From contig NZ_LFLU01000017.1 of assembly GCF_001189965.1 (NCBI RefSeq), positions 58,020 through 122,019 of the forward strand: a stretch of DNA of 64,000 nucleotides. Direction: 5' to 3'. How positions within the stretch are numbered: position 1 is the first letter of the stretch; each line of letters opens with the position of its first letter. This stretch comes from Herbaspirillum rhizosphaerae (GTDB lineage Bacteria; Pseudomonadota; Gammaproteobacteria; Burkholderiales; Burkholderiaceae_D). Position numbers and translations under genes: made by a program. The notes below the pieces were generated by a model. That model did no database searches. It was not told where the DNA came from and saw nothing but the letters and a program-made list of their open reading frames with translations. Below are positions 1 through 10,081 of the stretch, piece after piece.

Positions 1-2
1 TC

Positions 3-1814
<1,812 letters not shown>

Positions 1815-1824
1815 TCCGACGCCG

Positions 1825-2760
1825 ATGCGCACCCATCCCTACGGCCTGCCGTCCAGCGTGTATGTGCTGGAGCGCGGCTGGCTGTCTTCCAACAACGTCT
1901 TGTTTCTCGGCGCCGAAGAAACCGCGCTGGTCGACACCGGTTATGTCACGCACGCGGAGCAAACCCTGGCGCTGGTCGCACATGTGCTCAACGAACGAGA
2001 CTATGCGCCGCAACTCCATCGCGTGATCAACACACATCTGCATTCCGACCATTGCGGCGGCAATGCCGCCTTGCAGGCGCGCTATGGCTGCCGAACGACG
2101 ATCCCGCATGCCGAGGCCAGCAAGGTGGCGCGCTGGGATGAGGAGGCGCTGAGCTATCGCGCAACCGGCCAGCAATGTCCGCGCTTTGCCTTCGACGACA
2201 CCTTGCGGGACGGCGACACGCTGCTGCTCGGCGATCTGGAATGGACCGCGCTCGCCGCGCCCGGCCACGATCCGCATTCGCTGATCCTTTATTGCGCGCA
2301 GGAAGGGATTCTGATCTCTGCCGATGCCTTGTGGCAGAACGGCTTCGGCGTGATCTTTCCCGAACTGGACGGCGAGTCGGGCTTTGCCGAAGCGCGCGCG
2401 ACACTGGACCTGATTGCCGGACTCGACGTCCGTGTGGTGATTCCCGGTCACGGTGCGCCGTTCACGGAAGTGAAGCAGGCGCTGGCGACGGCTTATTCGC
2501 GTCTCGACTATTTGCAGGCCGATCCCCTGCGCAATGCGCAGAACAGCGTCAAGGTCATGCTCAAGTTCTTGCTGCTGGAAAGACAGGCGATTCCCTTGCG
2601 GGACGTCGCATTGATGATGGCCGATATTCCTCTGCTGGCGCGCTGCAATCGTCGCTACTTCCGGCTCAGCGACGAAGCGCTGGCAGAGTGGGCGAGCGCA
2701 CAGCTGATCAAAGCGGGCGCAGCAAGCAGCGACGGCGTCCTGCTGCACAATGCCGGCTGA
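1825..2760 (+). CDS. metallo-beta-lactamase-fold hydrolase
   Basis: A 311-residue hydrolase of the metallo-beta-lactamase superfamily. The metal-binding motif THLHSDHCGG is intact (H71, H73, D75, H76), and further ligand candidates are H148 in GHDPHS, D167 in SADALW and H209 in PGHGAPF, so a dinuclear metal site is expected. The C-terminal third is helical and matches the extension seen in glyoxalase-II-like and LACTB2-like members. The gene starts 10 bases after mccA and precedes ghrA on the same strand, so co-transcription with the leucine cluster is likely. The substrate cannot be told from sequence; a thioesterase or glyoxalase-like role would fit the acyl-CoA context but is inference. 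Confidence 0.85.
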   Translation: MRTHPYGLPSSVYVLERGWLSSNNVLFLGAEETALVDTGYVTHAEQTLALVAHVLNERDYAPQLHRVINTHLHSDHCGGNAALQARYGCRTTIPHAEASKVARWDEEALSYRATGQQCPRFAFDDTLRDGDTLLLGDLEWTALAAPGHDPHSLILYCAQEGILISADALWQNGFGVIFPELDGESGFAEARATLDLIAGLDVRVVIPGHGAPFTEVKQALATAYSRLDYLQADPLRNAQNSVKVMLKFLLLERQAIPLRDVALMMADIPLLARCNRRYFRLSDEALAEWASAQLIKAGAASSDGVLLHNAG

Positions 2761-2821
2761 CGGCAACGATGATGCGTTGCGGGTAAAATCAGCGGCTTAC
2801 TCCACTATTCTCTCCGACGCG

Positions 2822-3751
2822 ATGCGCATCCTGTTTCAGACCGCCGATACCGCCAGCCAGGACGCCTGGCTGCACGCTCTCCGTTCCGCCATGCCGCATG
2901 CCGAAATTCGTCTCTGGCAATCCGGCGACACCGCGCCGGCCGATTACGCCATCGTGTGGAAACCGCCGTTCGAGATGCTGCAAGGCCATCCCGAACTGAA
3001 AGCCGTCTTCAACCTCGGCGCGGGCGTGGATGCGATCCTGCAACTGAACGTGGTGCCGGAGAATCTGCCGCTGATCCGCATCGATGACGGCGGCATGGCG
3101 GAACAGATGGCGGAGTTCGCCACGCACGCCGTGCTGCGCTACTACCGCCGCCTCGATGAATATGAACAACTGTCGCGCCGTGGCGAATGGAAGCCGCTGC
3201 CGCCTTTCGAGCGCCGCGACTTCGGCGTCGGCGTGCTGGGCCTGGGCGTGCTGGGACAACGCATCACCGAGAGCCTGCAGCACTTTGGCTTTCAGGTCAG
3301 CGGCTGGAGCCGCAGCCCGAAGACGCTGCCGGGTGTGAAGGCGTATGCCGGCAACGAACAGCTGAGCCAATTCCTGCAAGGCGCACGCGTGCTGATCTGC
3401 ATGCTGCCGCTGACGCCCGACACGGCCGGCATCCTCAATCGCGAGACCTTGTCGCAACTGCCGCGCGGCGCCTATCTGGTCAACCTGGCGCGCGGCGGCC
3501 ATCTGGTTGAAGCCGATCTGCCGCCGCTGCTGGAGAGCGGCCGGATCGCCGGCGCCACGCTGGACGTGTTCCAGGAAGAACCGTTGCCGCCGCAGCATCC
3601 GTTCTGGAAAGATCCGCGCATCGCGATCACGCCGCACATTTCTGCGCTGACCATCCGCAGTGAAGCGGCGCGGCAGATTGCGGAGAAGATCGTTGCCCTG
3701 CAGCGCGGCGAACGCGTGGTCGGGCTGGTGGATCGCAGCAAAGGATATTGA
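2822..3751 (+). CDS. ghrA: glyoxylate/hydroxypyruvate reductase A family (D-2-hydroxyacid dehydrogenase)
   Basis: A 309-residue NAD(P)H-dependent reductase of glyoxylate and hydroxypyruvate. The Rossmann motif GLGVLG is at residues 140-145; the catalytic set is R224 in NLARGG, a glutamate in QEEPLP near 253 and H272 in ITPHIS. The ATG at 2822 (MRILFQTAD) is chosen because the family begins with this strand; the longer frame back to 2750 would overlap the preceding gene and adds unrelated residues. It is followed by the next gene with a stop/start spacing of only two bases. It could drain glyoxylate released by the AllA-type lyase encoded at 22.3 kb (inference). Confidence 0.87.
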   Translation: MRILFQTADTASQDAWLHALRSAMPHAEIRLWQSGDTAPADYAIVWKPPFEMLQGHPELKAVFNLGAGVDAILQLNVVPENLPLIRIDDGGMAEQMAEFATHAVLRYYRRLDEYEQLSRRGEWKPLPPFERRDFGVGVLGLGVLGQRITESLQHFGFQVSGWSRSPKTLPGVKAYAGNEQLSQFLQGARVLICMLPLTPDTAGILNRETLSQLPRGAYLVNLARGGHLVEADLPPLLESGRIAGATLDVFQEEPLPPQHPFWKDPRIAITPHISALTIRSEAARQIAEKIVALQRGERVVGLVDRSKGY

Positions 3752-3753
3752 GC

Positions 3754-4272
3754 ATGGAACAGCAAACCGACGTCCTTCCCGATTCCGCGCAACGCGTGGC
3801 GGATCTTCTGGTCGAACTGAAACACGACAAGCCGGTGGTCATGCTGCCCAGCGCAGGACGGACATCGGCCGAAGCGGCGGCCGGCCTCGGCTGCAGCGTG
3901 GCGGAGATCGCCAAGTCCATCATCTTCCGCCGCCTGTCCGACGATGCGCCGGTGCTGGTGATCGCCAGCGGCAGCAATCGCGTCGATGAAGCCAAGGTAG
4001 CGGCGCAGGTCGGCGCACTCGGCAAGGCCGACGCCAAATTCGTGCGCGAGAAAACCGGTTATGTGATCGGCGGCGTCTGCCCGATCGGCCATGCCGTCAA
4101 GCCGGTGATGCTGCTGGATCAGGATCTGTTCCGTTACGACAGCGTGTGGGCGGCGGCGGGACATCCGCATGCCGTCTTCAACCTGACCGCACAGCAATTG
4201 CAGGCGATGACCGGTGCGCCGGTGGCGGATGTGGCGCTGGCGCCGGCCGGGAGCATGCCGCAGGCAAGCTGA
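3754..4272 (+). CDS. YbaK/EbsC (INS-family) aminoacyl-tRNA deacylase
   Basis: A 172-residue single-domain editing protein of the YbaK/EbsC family, which hydrolyses mischarged tRNA (Cys-tRNA-Pro in the best known members). Visible family features are the lysine in AEIAKSIIF, the loop IASGSNRVD and the segment GGVCPIGH that shapes the substrate pocket. The ATG at 3754 lies two bases past the ghrA stop; a TTG at 3748 would overlap that stop and is less likely. Its exact tRNA specificity is not visible. The close spacing suggests translational coupling with ghrA rather than a functional link. Confidence 0.82.
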   Translation: MEQQTDVLPDSAQRVADLLVELKHDKPVVMLPSAGRTSAEAAAGLGCSVAEIAKSIIFRRLSDDAPVLVIASGSNRVDEAKVAAQVGALGKADAKFVREKTGYVIGGVCPIGHAVKPVMLLDQDLFRYDSVWAAAGHPHAVFNLTAQQLQAMTGAPVADVALAPAGSMPQAS

Positions 4273-4325
4273 TATCATCAAAACCATATTCAAATGCATC
4301 GCCGCCAAGGCAGAGGAGACACCCC

Positions 4326-5234
4326 ATGAGCTTGCCCAAGAAAGTCAAAATCGTTGAAGTCGGTCCGCGCGACGGCTTGCAAAACGAGAAGGAAACCATC
4401 TCCGCCGAGGTCAAGATCGAGCTGGTGAATCGCTTGACCTCGGCCGGCTTCGTCAATGTCGAGGCCGCCTCCTTCGTCTCGCCGAAATGGGTGCCGCAAA
4501 TGGCGACGTCGAGCGAAGTCATACAAGGCATCACGCGCAAACCCGGAGTGATCTATTCGGCGCTGACGCCCAACATGAAGGGCTTTGAAGCAGCGCTGGC
4601 AGCCGGCGTCGACGAAGTCGTGATCTTCGGCGCGGCGTCGGAGGCCTTCTCGCAAAAGAACATCAACTGCTCGATTGCGGAATCGATCGAGCGCTTCCGC
4701 GAAGTCGCGCAGGCCGCCAAGGAACACAAGATCCGCCTGCGCGCCGCGATCAGCTGCGCCTTCGGTTGCCCGTATCAGGGCGAGGTGCCGCTGTCGTCCG
4801 TTTCGGACGTGGTCGGCCGCTTCCGCGATCTGGGCTGCGACGAGATCGACATCGCCGACACCATCGGCGTGGCTACCCCCAACAAGGTGGCGCCGGTGAT
4901 GCAGGCGGCGATCCGCGAATTCAACATCGATGGTTTGTCCGGGCATTTCCACGACACCTACGGCCAGGCGCTTGCCAACATCTACGCCAGCCTGGAAGTC
5001 GGCATTACGATTTATCACTCCTCGGTGGCCGGCCTGGGCGGCTGCCCTTACGCCAAGGGAGCCACCGGCAACGTGGCCTCGGAAGATGTGCTGTACATGA
5101 TGCAGGGACTGGGAATTGAAACCGGCATCGATCTGGATATCGTCGTCGACGCCGGCCAGTTCATTTCAGAACATCTGGGCCGCAAGGCGGTGAGCCGCGC
5201 AGGGAATGCGATTGCGGCGAAACGCAAAGGATAG
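4326..5234 (+). CDS. mvaB: hydroxymethylglutaryl-CoA lyase
   Basis: A 302-residue TIM-barrel lyase that cleaves HMG-CoA into acetoacetate and acetyl-CoA, the final step of leucine breakdown. It carries the catalytic segment VGPRDGLQNE near the N-terminus, the metal-binding HFHDTYGQ, and the C-terminal signature GLGGCPYAKGATGN with the active-site cysteine at about residue 240. The start at 4326 is set by the ribosome-binding stretch agaggaga seven bases upstream; longer frames run back into the preceding gene. The 3' end is unusual: the last codons and the stop lie in the first unit of a 12-base tandem repeat. With mccA this marks the region as a leucine/isovalerate (liu-type) cluster that continues off the left edge. 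Confidence 0.92.
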   Translation: MSLPKKVKIVEVGPRDGLQNEKETISAEVKIELVNRLTSAGFVNVEAASFVSPKWVPQMATSSEVIQGITRKPGVIYSALTPNMKGFEAALAAGVDEVVIFGAASEAFSQKNINCSIAESIERFREVAQAAKEHKIRLRAAISCAFGCPYQGEVPLSSVSDVVGRFRDLGCDEIDIADTIGVATPNKVAPVMQAAIREFNIDGLSGHFHDTYGQALANIYASLEVGITIYHSSVAGLGGCPYAKGATGNVASEDVLYMMQGLGIETGIDLDIVVDAGQFISEHLGRKAVSRAGNAIAAKRKG

Positions 5235-5283
5235 CGCAAGGAATAGTGCAAGGAATAGTGCAAGCGACATTGCAAGCGACATT
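5224..5283 (+). repeat. five-unit 12-bp tandem repeat at the 3' end of mvaB
   Basis: Five consecutive 12-base units are visible: GCAAAGGATAGC (containing the mvaB stop), two copies of GCAAGGAATAGT, and two copies of GCAAGCGACATT. The unit length is a multiple of three and the first three units each present TAG in the mvaB frame; the frame closes again with TGA just after the array. Such arrays arise by slippage and can vary in copy number between strains. Confidence 0.85.
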
Positions 5284-5319
5284 GAAAGAAACGGCATTGC
5301 CGCCATCCCGGCGAATGCC

Positions 5320-5353
5320 AAAGGCCTGCCCGGTAATACGGACAGGCCTTTTT
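5320..5353 (+). terminator. Rho-independent terminator after mvaB
   Basis: Inverted arms AAAGGCCTG and CAGGCCTTT enclose a short loop and run directly into a T-tract on the plus strand. It closes the mccA-mvaB transcript, just before the convergent chemoreceptor gene. Confidence 0.85.
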
Positions 5354-5365
5354 CATGTGCAGACC

Positions 5366-7174
5366 TCAGAACTCTTCCCACGACGCATCGTCGCCCGACG
5401 CCGGCTTGACTGTCTTGCTGGCGGCAGGCGCGGCCGGTAGCGCCACTGATTTGACCGGGGTTGCCGGCGTCCGTGCGACTGTTCGCTGCACCGGTGCGAC
5501 TTTGGCAACGAGCGGACGCCGTGGGGCGGCAGCGGTCGCCGTCGTCGCCTGCACGCCGGGCTGCTCGCCGGCGGACAGCTTGAAGACGCTGACCGCCTGT
5601 GTCAGCAGGTCGGCTTGCTCCTGCAGGCTCTCGGCCGCAGCAGCGGCCTGCTCCACCAGCGCGGCGTTCTGTTGCGTGATCTCGTCCATCTGCGTGATGG
5701 CGCGATTGACTTCCTCGATGCCGGTGCTCTGCTCCTGGCTTGCCGCCGTAATTTCACCCATGATGTCGGCCACGTGCTTGACCGAGGTCACGATTTCGCC
5801 CATGGTCGCGCCGGCTTCGTCGACCAGCTTGCCGCCGGCGTCGACCTTGCCGACCGAGTCGCTGATGAGCTGCTTGATCTCTTTGGCGGCGGTGGCCGAG
5901 CGTTGCGCCAGGCTGCGCACTTCCGAGGCCACTACGGCAAAGCCGCGGCCTTGTTCGCCGGCGCGCGCAGCTTCCACGGCAGCGTTCAAGGCGAGAATAT
6001 TGGTCTGGAAGGCGATGCCGTCGATCACGCTGATAATGTCGACGATCTTGCTCGAACTCTCTTTGATCGACCCCATGGTGTGCACCACGTTGCCGACGAC
6101 CTCGCCGCCCTTGACCGCCAGTTCGGAAGCCGAGGTCACCAGCGAGTTGGCCTGGCGCGCGTTGTCGGCGTTTTGCCGTACGGTGGAGGTCAGCTCTTCC
6201 ATCGAGCTGGCGGTTTCTTCGAGACTGGATGCCTGCGACTCGGTGCGGCTGGACAAGTCGGCGTTGCCGATGGCGATTTCGCGCGAGGCGACGTTGATGG
6301 TTTCGGTCCCGCTGCGCACGTTGCCGACCACGCTCGCCAGGCCCTGTCCGATGCCGTTGATGGCAGCCATCAGGCGCCCGATCTCGTCGTCGCGCTCCAC
6401 CTGAAGTGTGGCCGTCAGGTCGCCGGTGGCCAGTTTTTCGGCAGCGACCAGACCGTGGTCAAGCTGCTTCTTGATCAGCACGTAGAGGGCATACAGCACG
6501 GCGACCGAAATGATCACCATCAGGCCGAGCATGATCATCGCGACGACATAAGCCCTGGCGCCGTCGCGGCGCGCCTTGTCCTGTTCCGCGCCGGTACGCT
6601 GGTCCATCAGCTTCTCGAATTCGTTGATCGGACGCATGATGGCGGCGGCATTTTTTTCGTACACGTCGTCATGTACCAGCTTGCGCGCCTTTTCCAGGTC
6701 GGGAGTGTCTTTTTTGGTGAACTTGCCGGTGCCGTCATCGTATTCGCCTTTGATCATGTGCATGGCGATGTCTTCGGTCTTGATCAGTGCAGTGGACAGC
6801 GACTGCGCTTCATTGAGCCTGGCGAATTCCTGGTCGGTGAAGCCGGCCTGCTTCATCAGGTCGATGATGGATGCCGTGCTGCCGTCGGGGCGCGGCTTCT
6901 TGCCGGTGCTGACGGCGACGATGTCCCAGTAGATCGTCTCGTACTTCGGATCGCCGGTCACGACATAGCTGCGTACGGATTCAGTGAGATGTTCGGAGTT
7001 GCTCCTGACCTCATTGGCTAGTTTGTAGGATGCATAACGTGCGTCGCCGGACCGCTCGATTTCGTGCTGCGCGTCCAGAATCAATTGCAGGGCGCCGAAC
7101 ATCAATAAGGACAATGCCGCCAGCACTGCAAAAAACATCAAAAAACTGCGCTTCAGTGTAAATAGTTTGCCCAT
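5366..7174 (-). CDS. methyl-accepting chemotaxis protein
   Basis: A 602-residue transmembrane chemoreceptor. An N-terminal membrane helix (about residues 11-33) and a second near 208-233 flank a periplasmic sensor region of about 175 residues; a HAMP segment (KLATGDLTATL) follows, then the long signalling coiled coil with the conserved hairpin tip [35 protein letters not shown] split across residues 380-430 (shown here only as the family hallmark in pieces: [18 protein letters not shown], then [10 protein letters not shown]). The C-terminus is alanine/proline rich and ends in SWEEF, a CheR/CheB-docking pentapeptide of the NWETF type. A strong ribosome-binding site, aaggaggat, precedes the ATG. 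The ligand is unknown. Confidence 0.93.
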   Translation of the reverse strand: MGKLFTLKRSFLMFFAVLAALSLLMFGALQLILDAQHEIERSGDARYASYKLANEVRSNSEHLTESVRSYVVTGDPKYETIYWDIVAVSTGKKPRPDGSTASIIDLMKQAGFTDQEFARLNEAQSLSTALIKTEDIAMHMIKGEYDDGTGKFTKKDTPDLEKARKLVHDDVYEKNAAAIMRPINEFEKLMDQRTGAEQDKARRDGARAYVVAMIMLGLMVIISVAVLYALYVLIKKQLDHGLVAAEKLATGDLTATLQVERDDEIGRLMAAINGIGQGLASVVGNVRSGTETINVASREIAIGNADLSSRTESQASSLEETASSMEELTSTVRQNADNARQANSLVTSASELAVKGGEVVGNVVHTMGSIKESSSKIVDIISVIDGIAFQTNILALNAAVEAARAGEQGRGFAVVASEVRSLAQRSATAAKEIKQLISDSVGKVDAGGKLVDEAGATMGEIVTSVKHVADIMGEITAASQEQSTGIEEVNRAITQMDEITQQNAALVEQAAAAAESLQEQADLLTQAVSVFKLSAGEQPGVQATTATAAAPRRPLVAKVAPVQRTVARTPATPVKSVALPAAPAASKTVKPASGDDASWEEF

Positions 7175-7317
7175 GGCTAATCCTCCTTGATTGATACAAA
7201 GAAAAATTATTTCGGGCGAGGAAGTACGGCATCAGAGACGACAAGGCGCCGCTCGAAGGCGGCGCCGCGCAACGGCTGCTGTGCTGTTTTATTGTAGGTT
7301 CAGTGTATCTCAGTACG

Positions 7318-7440
7318 TCAGTGCGTATATCGGCTACGTGTCCGCACGTGCCGCAGGCGCGCCTGCAAGTGACGGCTGTGGAGCACAGCAGCGCCGATCA
7401 GTCCGCCTGCGATGGCGGCGATAATCAGATAGGTATTCAT
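7318..7440 (-). CDS. possible 40-residue small membrane protein
   Basis: A short frame beginning MNTYLIIAAIAGGLIGAAVL has one hydrophobic segment (residues 3-20) followed by a strongly basic tail rich in His and Arg. The ATG has a good ribosome-binding stretch (gaggggga, about five bases upstream), which is the main reason for listing it. A longer in-frame extension to 7617 has no such signal. It lies alone between a chemoreceptor and a nitronate monooxygenase gene. I do not recognise a family; it may be spurious. Confidence 0.4.
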   Translation of the reverse strand: MNTYLIIAAIAGGLIGAAVLHSRHLQARLRHVRTRSRYTH

Positions 7441-7682
7441 ATATCCCCCTCGGAAAGATATCACCTTCGACAAACCAGGATTGGTATGCGGGAGCGGATG
7501 CAAAACCCATGCCTGGAACCTGCTCCGCATATTTATCACTGATTCATGGAAAAAATAGCATATTTGCAAAATGAAAAGATCGGTCAAAAGCAAAAAACAT
7601 TTGATGCAACAACACAAAAAAGCACGATCGTAATATTTTTATCCTATAATCTTCGGATTACCTACAACGATGAGACGCCGCC

Positions 7683-8654
7683 ATGCCCAATCCCGCCCTC
7701 CCTGCCATTCTGCAAAACCTTCGTTTGCCCGTGATTGCTTCGCCGATGTTCATCGCCAGCAGCCCTGCGCTGGTGGCGGCCCAATGCAAGGCGGGCATCG
7801 TCGGCTCCTTTCCTGCGCTCAACGCGCGTCCGGCGGAGCAGCTCGACGTCTGGCTGACGCAGTTGCAGACGGAACTGGCGGACTACCAGGCCGCCCATCC
7901 CGACGCCGTCATCGGCCCGATCGCCGTCAACCAGATCGTGCATCAGTCCAACGACCGCCTCGCCCATGACGTGGAAGTCTGCGTGAAGCATCGCGTGCCT
8001 ATCATCATCTCCAGCCTGCGCGCGCCGCCGAAGGAAATGCTGGACGCCATCCACAGCTACGGCGGCATCGTGCTGCACGACGTGATTTCGATCCGCCATG
8101 CGCAGAAGGCGCTGGAGGCCGGCGTCGACGGTCTGATCCTGGTGGCGGCCGGCGCCGGCGGCCATGCGGGCGCGCTGTCGCCGTTCGCGCTGGTGGGCGA
8201 AGTGCGCAAGTTCTTCAAGGGTCCGCTGATCCTGTCGGGCGCAATCGCCACGGGCGACGCCGTCCTGTCGGCGCAGGCCATGGGCGCCGACCTGGCTTAC
8301 ATCGGTTCGCGCTGGCTGGCGACCAGGGAAGCCAACGTCACCGACGAATATCGCCAGGCCATCGTCGACTCGACTGCCGCCGATGTGGTCTATACCAACC
8401 TGTTCACCGGCGTGCACGGCAACTACCTGAAGAAGTCCATCATCAATGCCGGGCTCGATCCCGACAACCTGCCGGAAGCGGACAAGACCAAGATGAATTT
8501 CGGCTCCGGCGGCGACACCAAGGCCAAGGCATGGCGCGACATCTGGGGCGCAGGCCAGGCGGTGGGCCTGATGGACGACGTGCCGACGGTCGCTGAAATG
8601 GTGGATCGCCTGGAAAAAGAATACGCTGCAGCGCGTCAACGCCTGGCTATTTGA
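7683..8654 (+). CDS. nitronate monooxygenase family protein
   Basis: A 323-residue FMN-dependent TIM-barrel enzyme of the nitronate monooxygenase (2-nitropropane dioxygenase) family, which oxidises alkyl nitronates such as propionate-3-nitronate. Family features are the N-terminal PVIASPMFIASSPALVAAQ strand, the phosphate-binding segment VAAGAGGHAG near residue 155, and the FMN loop LSGAIATGDAV followed by GADLAYIGSRWLAT. Length is normal. It appears to be a single-gene unit; a 10-bp-arm hairpin begins six bases after the stop. The natural substrate is not predictable from sequence. Confidence 0.88.
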   Translation: MPNPALPAILQNLRLPVIASPMFIASSPALVAAQCKAGIVGSFPALNARPAEQLDVWLTQLQTELADYQAAHPDAVIGPIAVNQIVHQSNDRLAHDVEVCVKHRVPIIISSLRAPPKEMLDAIHSYGGIVLHDVISIRHAQKALEAGVDGLILVAAGAGGHAGALSPFALVGEVRKFFKGPLILSGAIATGDAVLSAQAMGADLAYIGSRWLATREANVTDEYRQAIVDSTAADVVYTNLFTGVHGNYLKKSIINAGLDPDNLPEADKTKMNFGSGGDTKAKAWRDIWGAGQAVGLMDDVPTVAEMVDRLEKEYAAARQRLAI

Positions 8655-8659
8655 ACGGC

Positions 8660-8686
8660 TGCCGACGATATGGCGCATCGTCGGCA
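8660..8686 (+). terminator. hairpin just after the nitronate monooxygenase gene
   Basis: Perfect 10-base arms TGCCGACGAT and ATCGTCGGCA enclose a seven-base loop immediately after the stop. There is no T-tract, so it may act as an RNA-stabilising or Rho-assisted 3' end rather than a classic terminator. Confidence 0.55.
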
Positions 8687-8739
8687 AAGCAAGTACCGGC
8701 GCGGCTTTACGGGCCGTCCCGGGATCCCGCCGGCACGAC

Positions 8740-8762
8740 TCCGACAGACAGCTTCTGTCGGA
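8740..8762. repeat. second hairpin-forming inverted repeat
   Basis: Arms TCCGACAGA and TCTGTCGGA enclose a five-base loop, about 110 bases upstream of the small gene at 8869. It could be a transcript end or an operator. Confidence 0.4.
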
Positions 8763-8868
8763 CAAGCTCATCGCTTGCAAATGACTTTGTAACTAACTTC
8801 ACTTCTTCGGCACTTCTTTCCCGCTTGTATGTCGTACAGCTTCAGACACCATACACGTGAGGATTTTT

Positions 8869-9135
8869 ATGACCAGCTTTCTCCGCACCAGAAAAGACCG
8901 CCATCCAAAACCGGAAAACAAAGCCCGTCTCCCCCATGAGCATGACCAGTCCGGCGACAGCCAGCGCAGCGACGTCGATCAGAAGGAGATGCGCCGTGCC
9001 TATCAGGACATCCGTGAAGGCCAGGTGGACACCGATCTGCGCGGCAGCGGCGGACTCGACGAGATCAACAAGGGCGCCGGCAAACGCGCCAGCGAAGCGC
9101 CGCGCAAGGATGATCCTTACGACAAGTCGCACTGA
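8869..9135 (+). CDS. conserved-type small hydrophilic protein of unknown function
   Basis: An 88-residue, highly charged protein (rich in Asp, Arg, Lys, Gln, Glu) without signal peptide or membrane segment: MTSFLRTRKDRHPKP... ending DDPYDKSH. The ATG at 8869 is chosen because gtgagga lies five bases upstream as a ribosome-binding site; the alternative GTG at 8857 would overlap that site. The composition suggests an intrinsically disordered protein, possibly stress related, but I recognise no family. It stands alone between two stem-loop regions. Confidence 0.65.
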   Translation: MTSFLRTRKDRHPKPENKARLPHEHDQSGDSQRSDVDQKEMRRAYQDIREGQVDTDLRGSGGLDEINKGAGKRASEAPRKDDPYDKSH

Positions 9136-9316
9136 GTTCGCGCACTGAATCCGCTCTCAAGCGGAAGTGCGATCAAGTTTGATTCAGAGGTATGCCGGAG
9201 CCGCGCGGGAACAGCGCGCATTGACAGAAAATCAAGAGACCAGCTAGTGACACTCGCATCGCATCGATGAAGACAGGGGCCGGAAAAACCCGCTCGTTCA
9301 TCTTCATGCGATCGCA

Positions 9317-9346
9317 GCAATACGCCGCTTCCGAGCGGCGTATTGC
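9317..9346 (-). terminator. strong hairpin at the 3' end of the alpha/beta hydrolase gene
   Basis: Perfect 13-base arms GCAATACGCCGCT and AGCGGCGTATTGC enclose the tetraloop TCCG. It lies ten bases beyond the stop of the minus-strand hydrolase. Neither side has a good T-tract. Confidence 0.6.
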
Positions 9347-9355
9347 ATTGGCGCC

Positions 9356-10051
9356 TTACAACTGCGAATCTGCAAGCCAGTCGCGGATGATGCGGAACAA
9401 CTCCTGCGGTTTTTCCATCGGCGTCATGTGGCCGCAATCGCTGACGATGTCGAAGCGCGCCGCCGGAATCCGCTGCGCCATTTCTTCCGACTCTTCCACC
9501 GTACGCAAACGATCGGCATCGCTCGCCACGATCAGCGTCGGGCAGGCGATGCGATGCAGGTCGGCGTAGCTGCCGTCGCGCAGCGTCGACAGTTGGCGCA
9601 GGAAAACTTTCTTGCCGTTGGCCAGCGCCATGGCTTGCAAACGTTGCAACAGGCGCGGATCCGTGGCGCGATCCGGATGCAGCGAGGACGCCAGCGCGCG
9701 CGAGGTCAAGCCTTTGAACGGCGTCTTTTCCGCCAGTGCGATCTGCGCCAGGGTGCCGGCCGATTCCTTCTCGCTTTGCGGACGCGAAGAGGTATTCAGC
9801 AAACCCAGGCCGAGTACGCGCCCGGGCGCTTTCAAGGCAATCGCCTGCGCCACGAAACCGCCCATCGAAAAACCGAACAGCACGAACTTCTCCGGCGCCG
9901 TCGACAAGACGCGATCGGCCATCGCGGAGATGGAATCATCCAGCCCCAGATTACCGAAATGCAGATTGCCCAGCGTGGCAAGATCGGTACGCATGTCGTC
10001 CCACAGCGCTTCGTTCAACATGAAGCCGGGCAAAAAAACCAGATCGCGCAT
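9356..10051 (-). CDS. alpha/beta-fold hydrolase
   Basis: A 231-residue alpha/beta hydrolase. The oxyanion-hole region is LPGFMLNEALW near the N-terminus; the nucleophile elbow is FGFSMGGF, with the serine near residue 82; the acid is probably the aspartate in IVASDADRL and the catalytic histidine that in SDCGHMTPMEKP near residue 210. This order is typical of esterases and BioH-like or haloalkane-dehalogenase-like carboxyl hydrolases, but the substrate is not evident. It is the last gene of a three-gene minus-strand run (MFS carrier, META lipoprotein, hydrolase) with gaps of 19 and 30 bases. Confidence 0.85.
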   Translation of the reverse strand: MRDLVFLPGFMLNEALWDDMRTDLATLGNLHFGNLGLDDSISAMADRVLSTAPEKFVLFGFSMGGFVAQAIALKAPGRVLGLGLLNTSSRPQSEKESAGTLAQIALAEKTPFKGLTSRALASSLHPDRATDPRLLQRLQAMALANGKKVFLRQLSTLRDGSYADLHRIACPTLIVASDADRLRTVEESEEMAQRIPAARFDIVSDCGHMTPMEKPQELFRIIRDWLADSQL

Positions 10052-10081
10052 GTTCTTTTTCTCTTTCCTTGTTCGAGGGGA

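Noticed and set aside
5224..5283. Short-repeat array considered as a CRISPR
   Set aside because: Units are 12 bases, contiguous without spacers, and partly coding.
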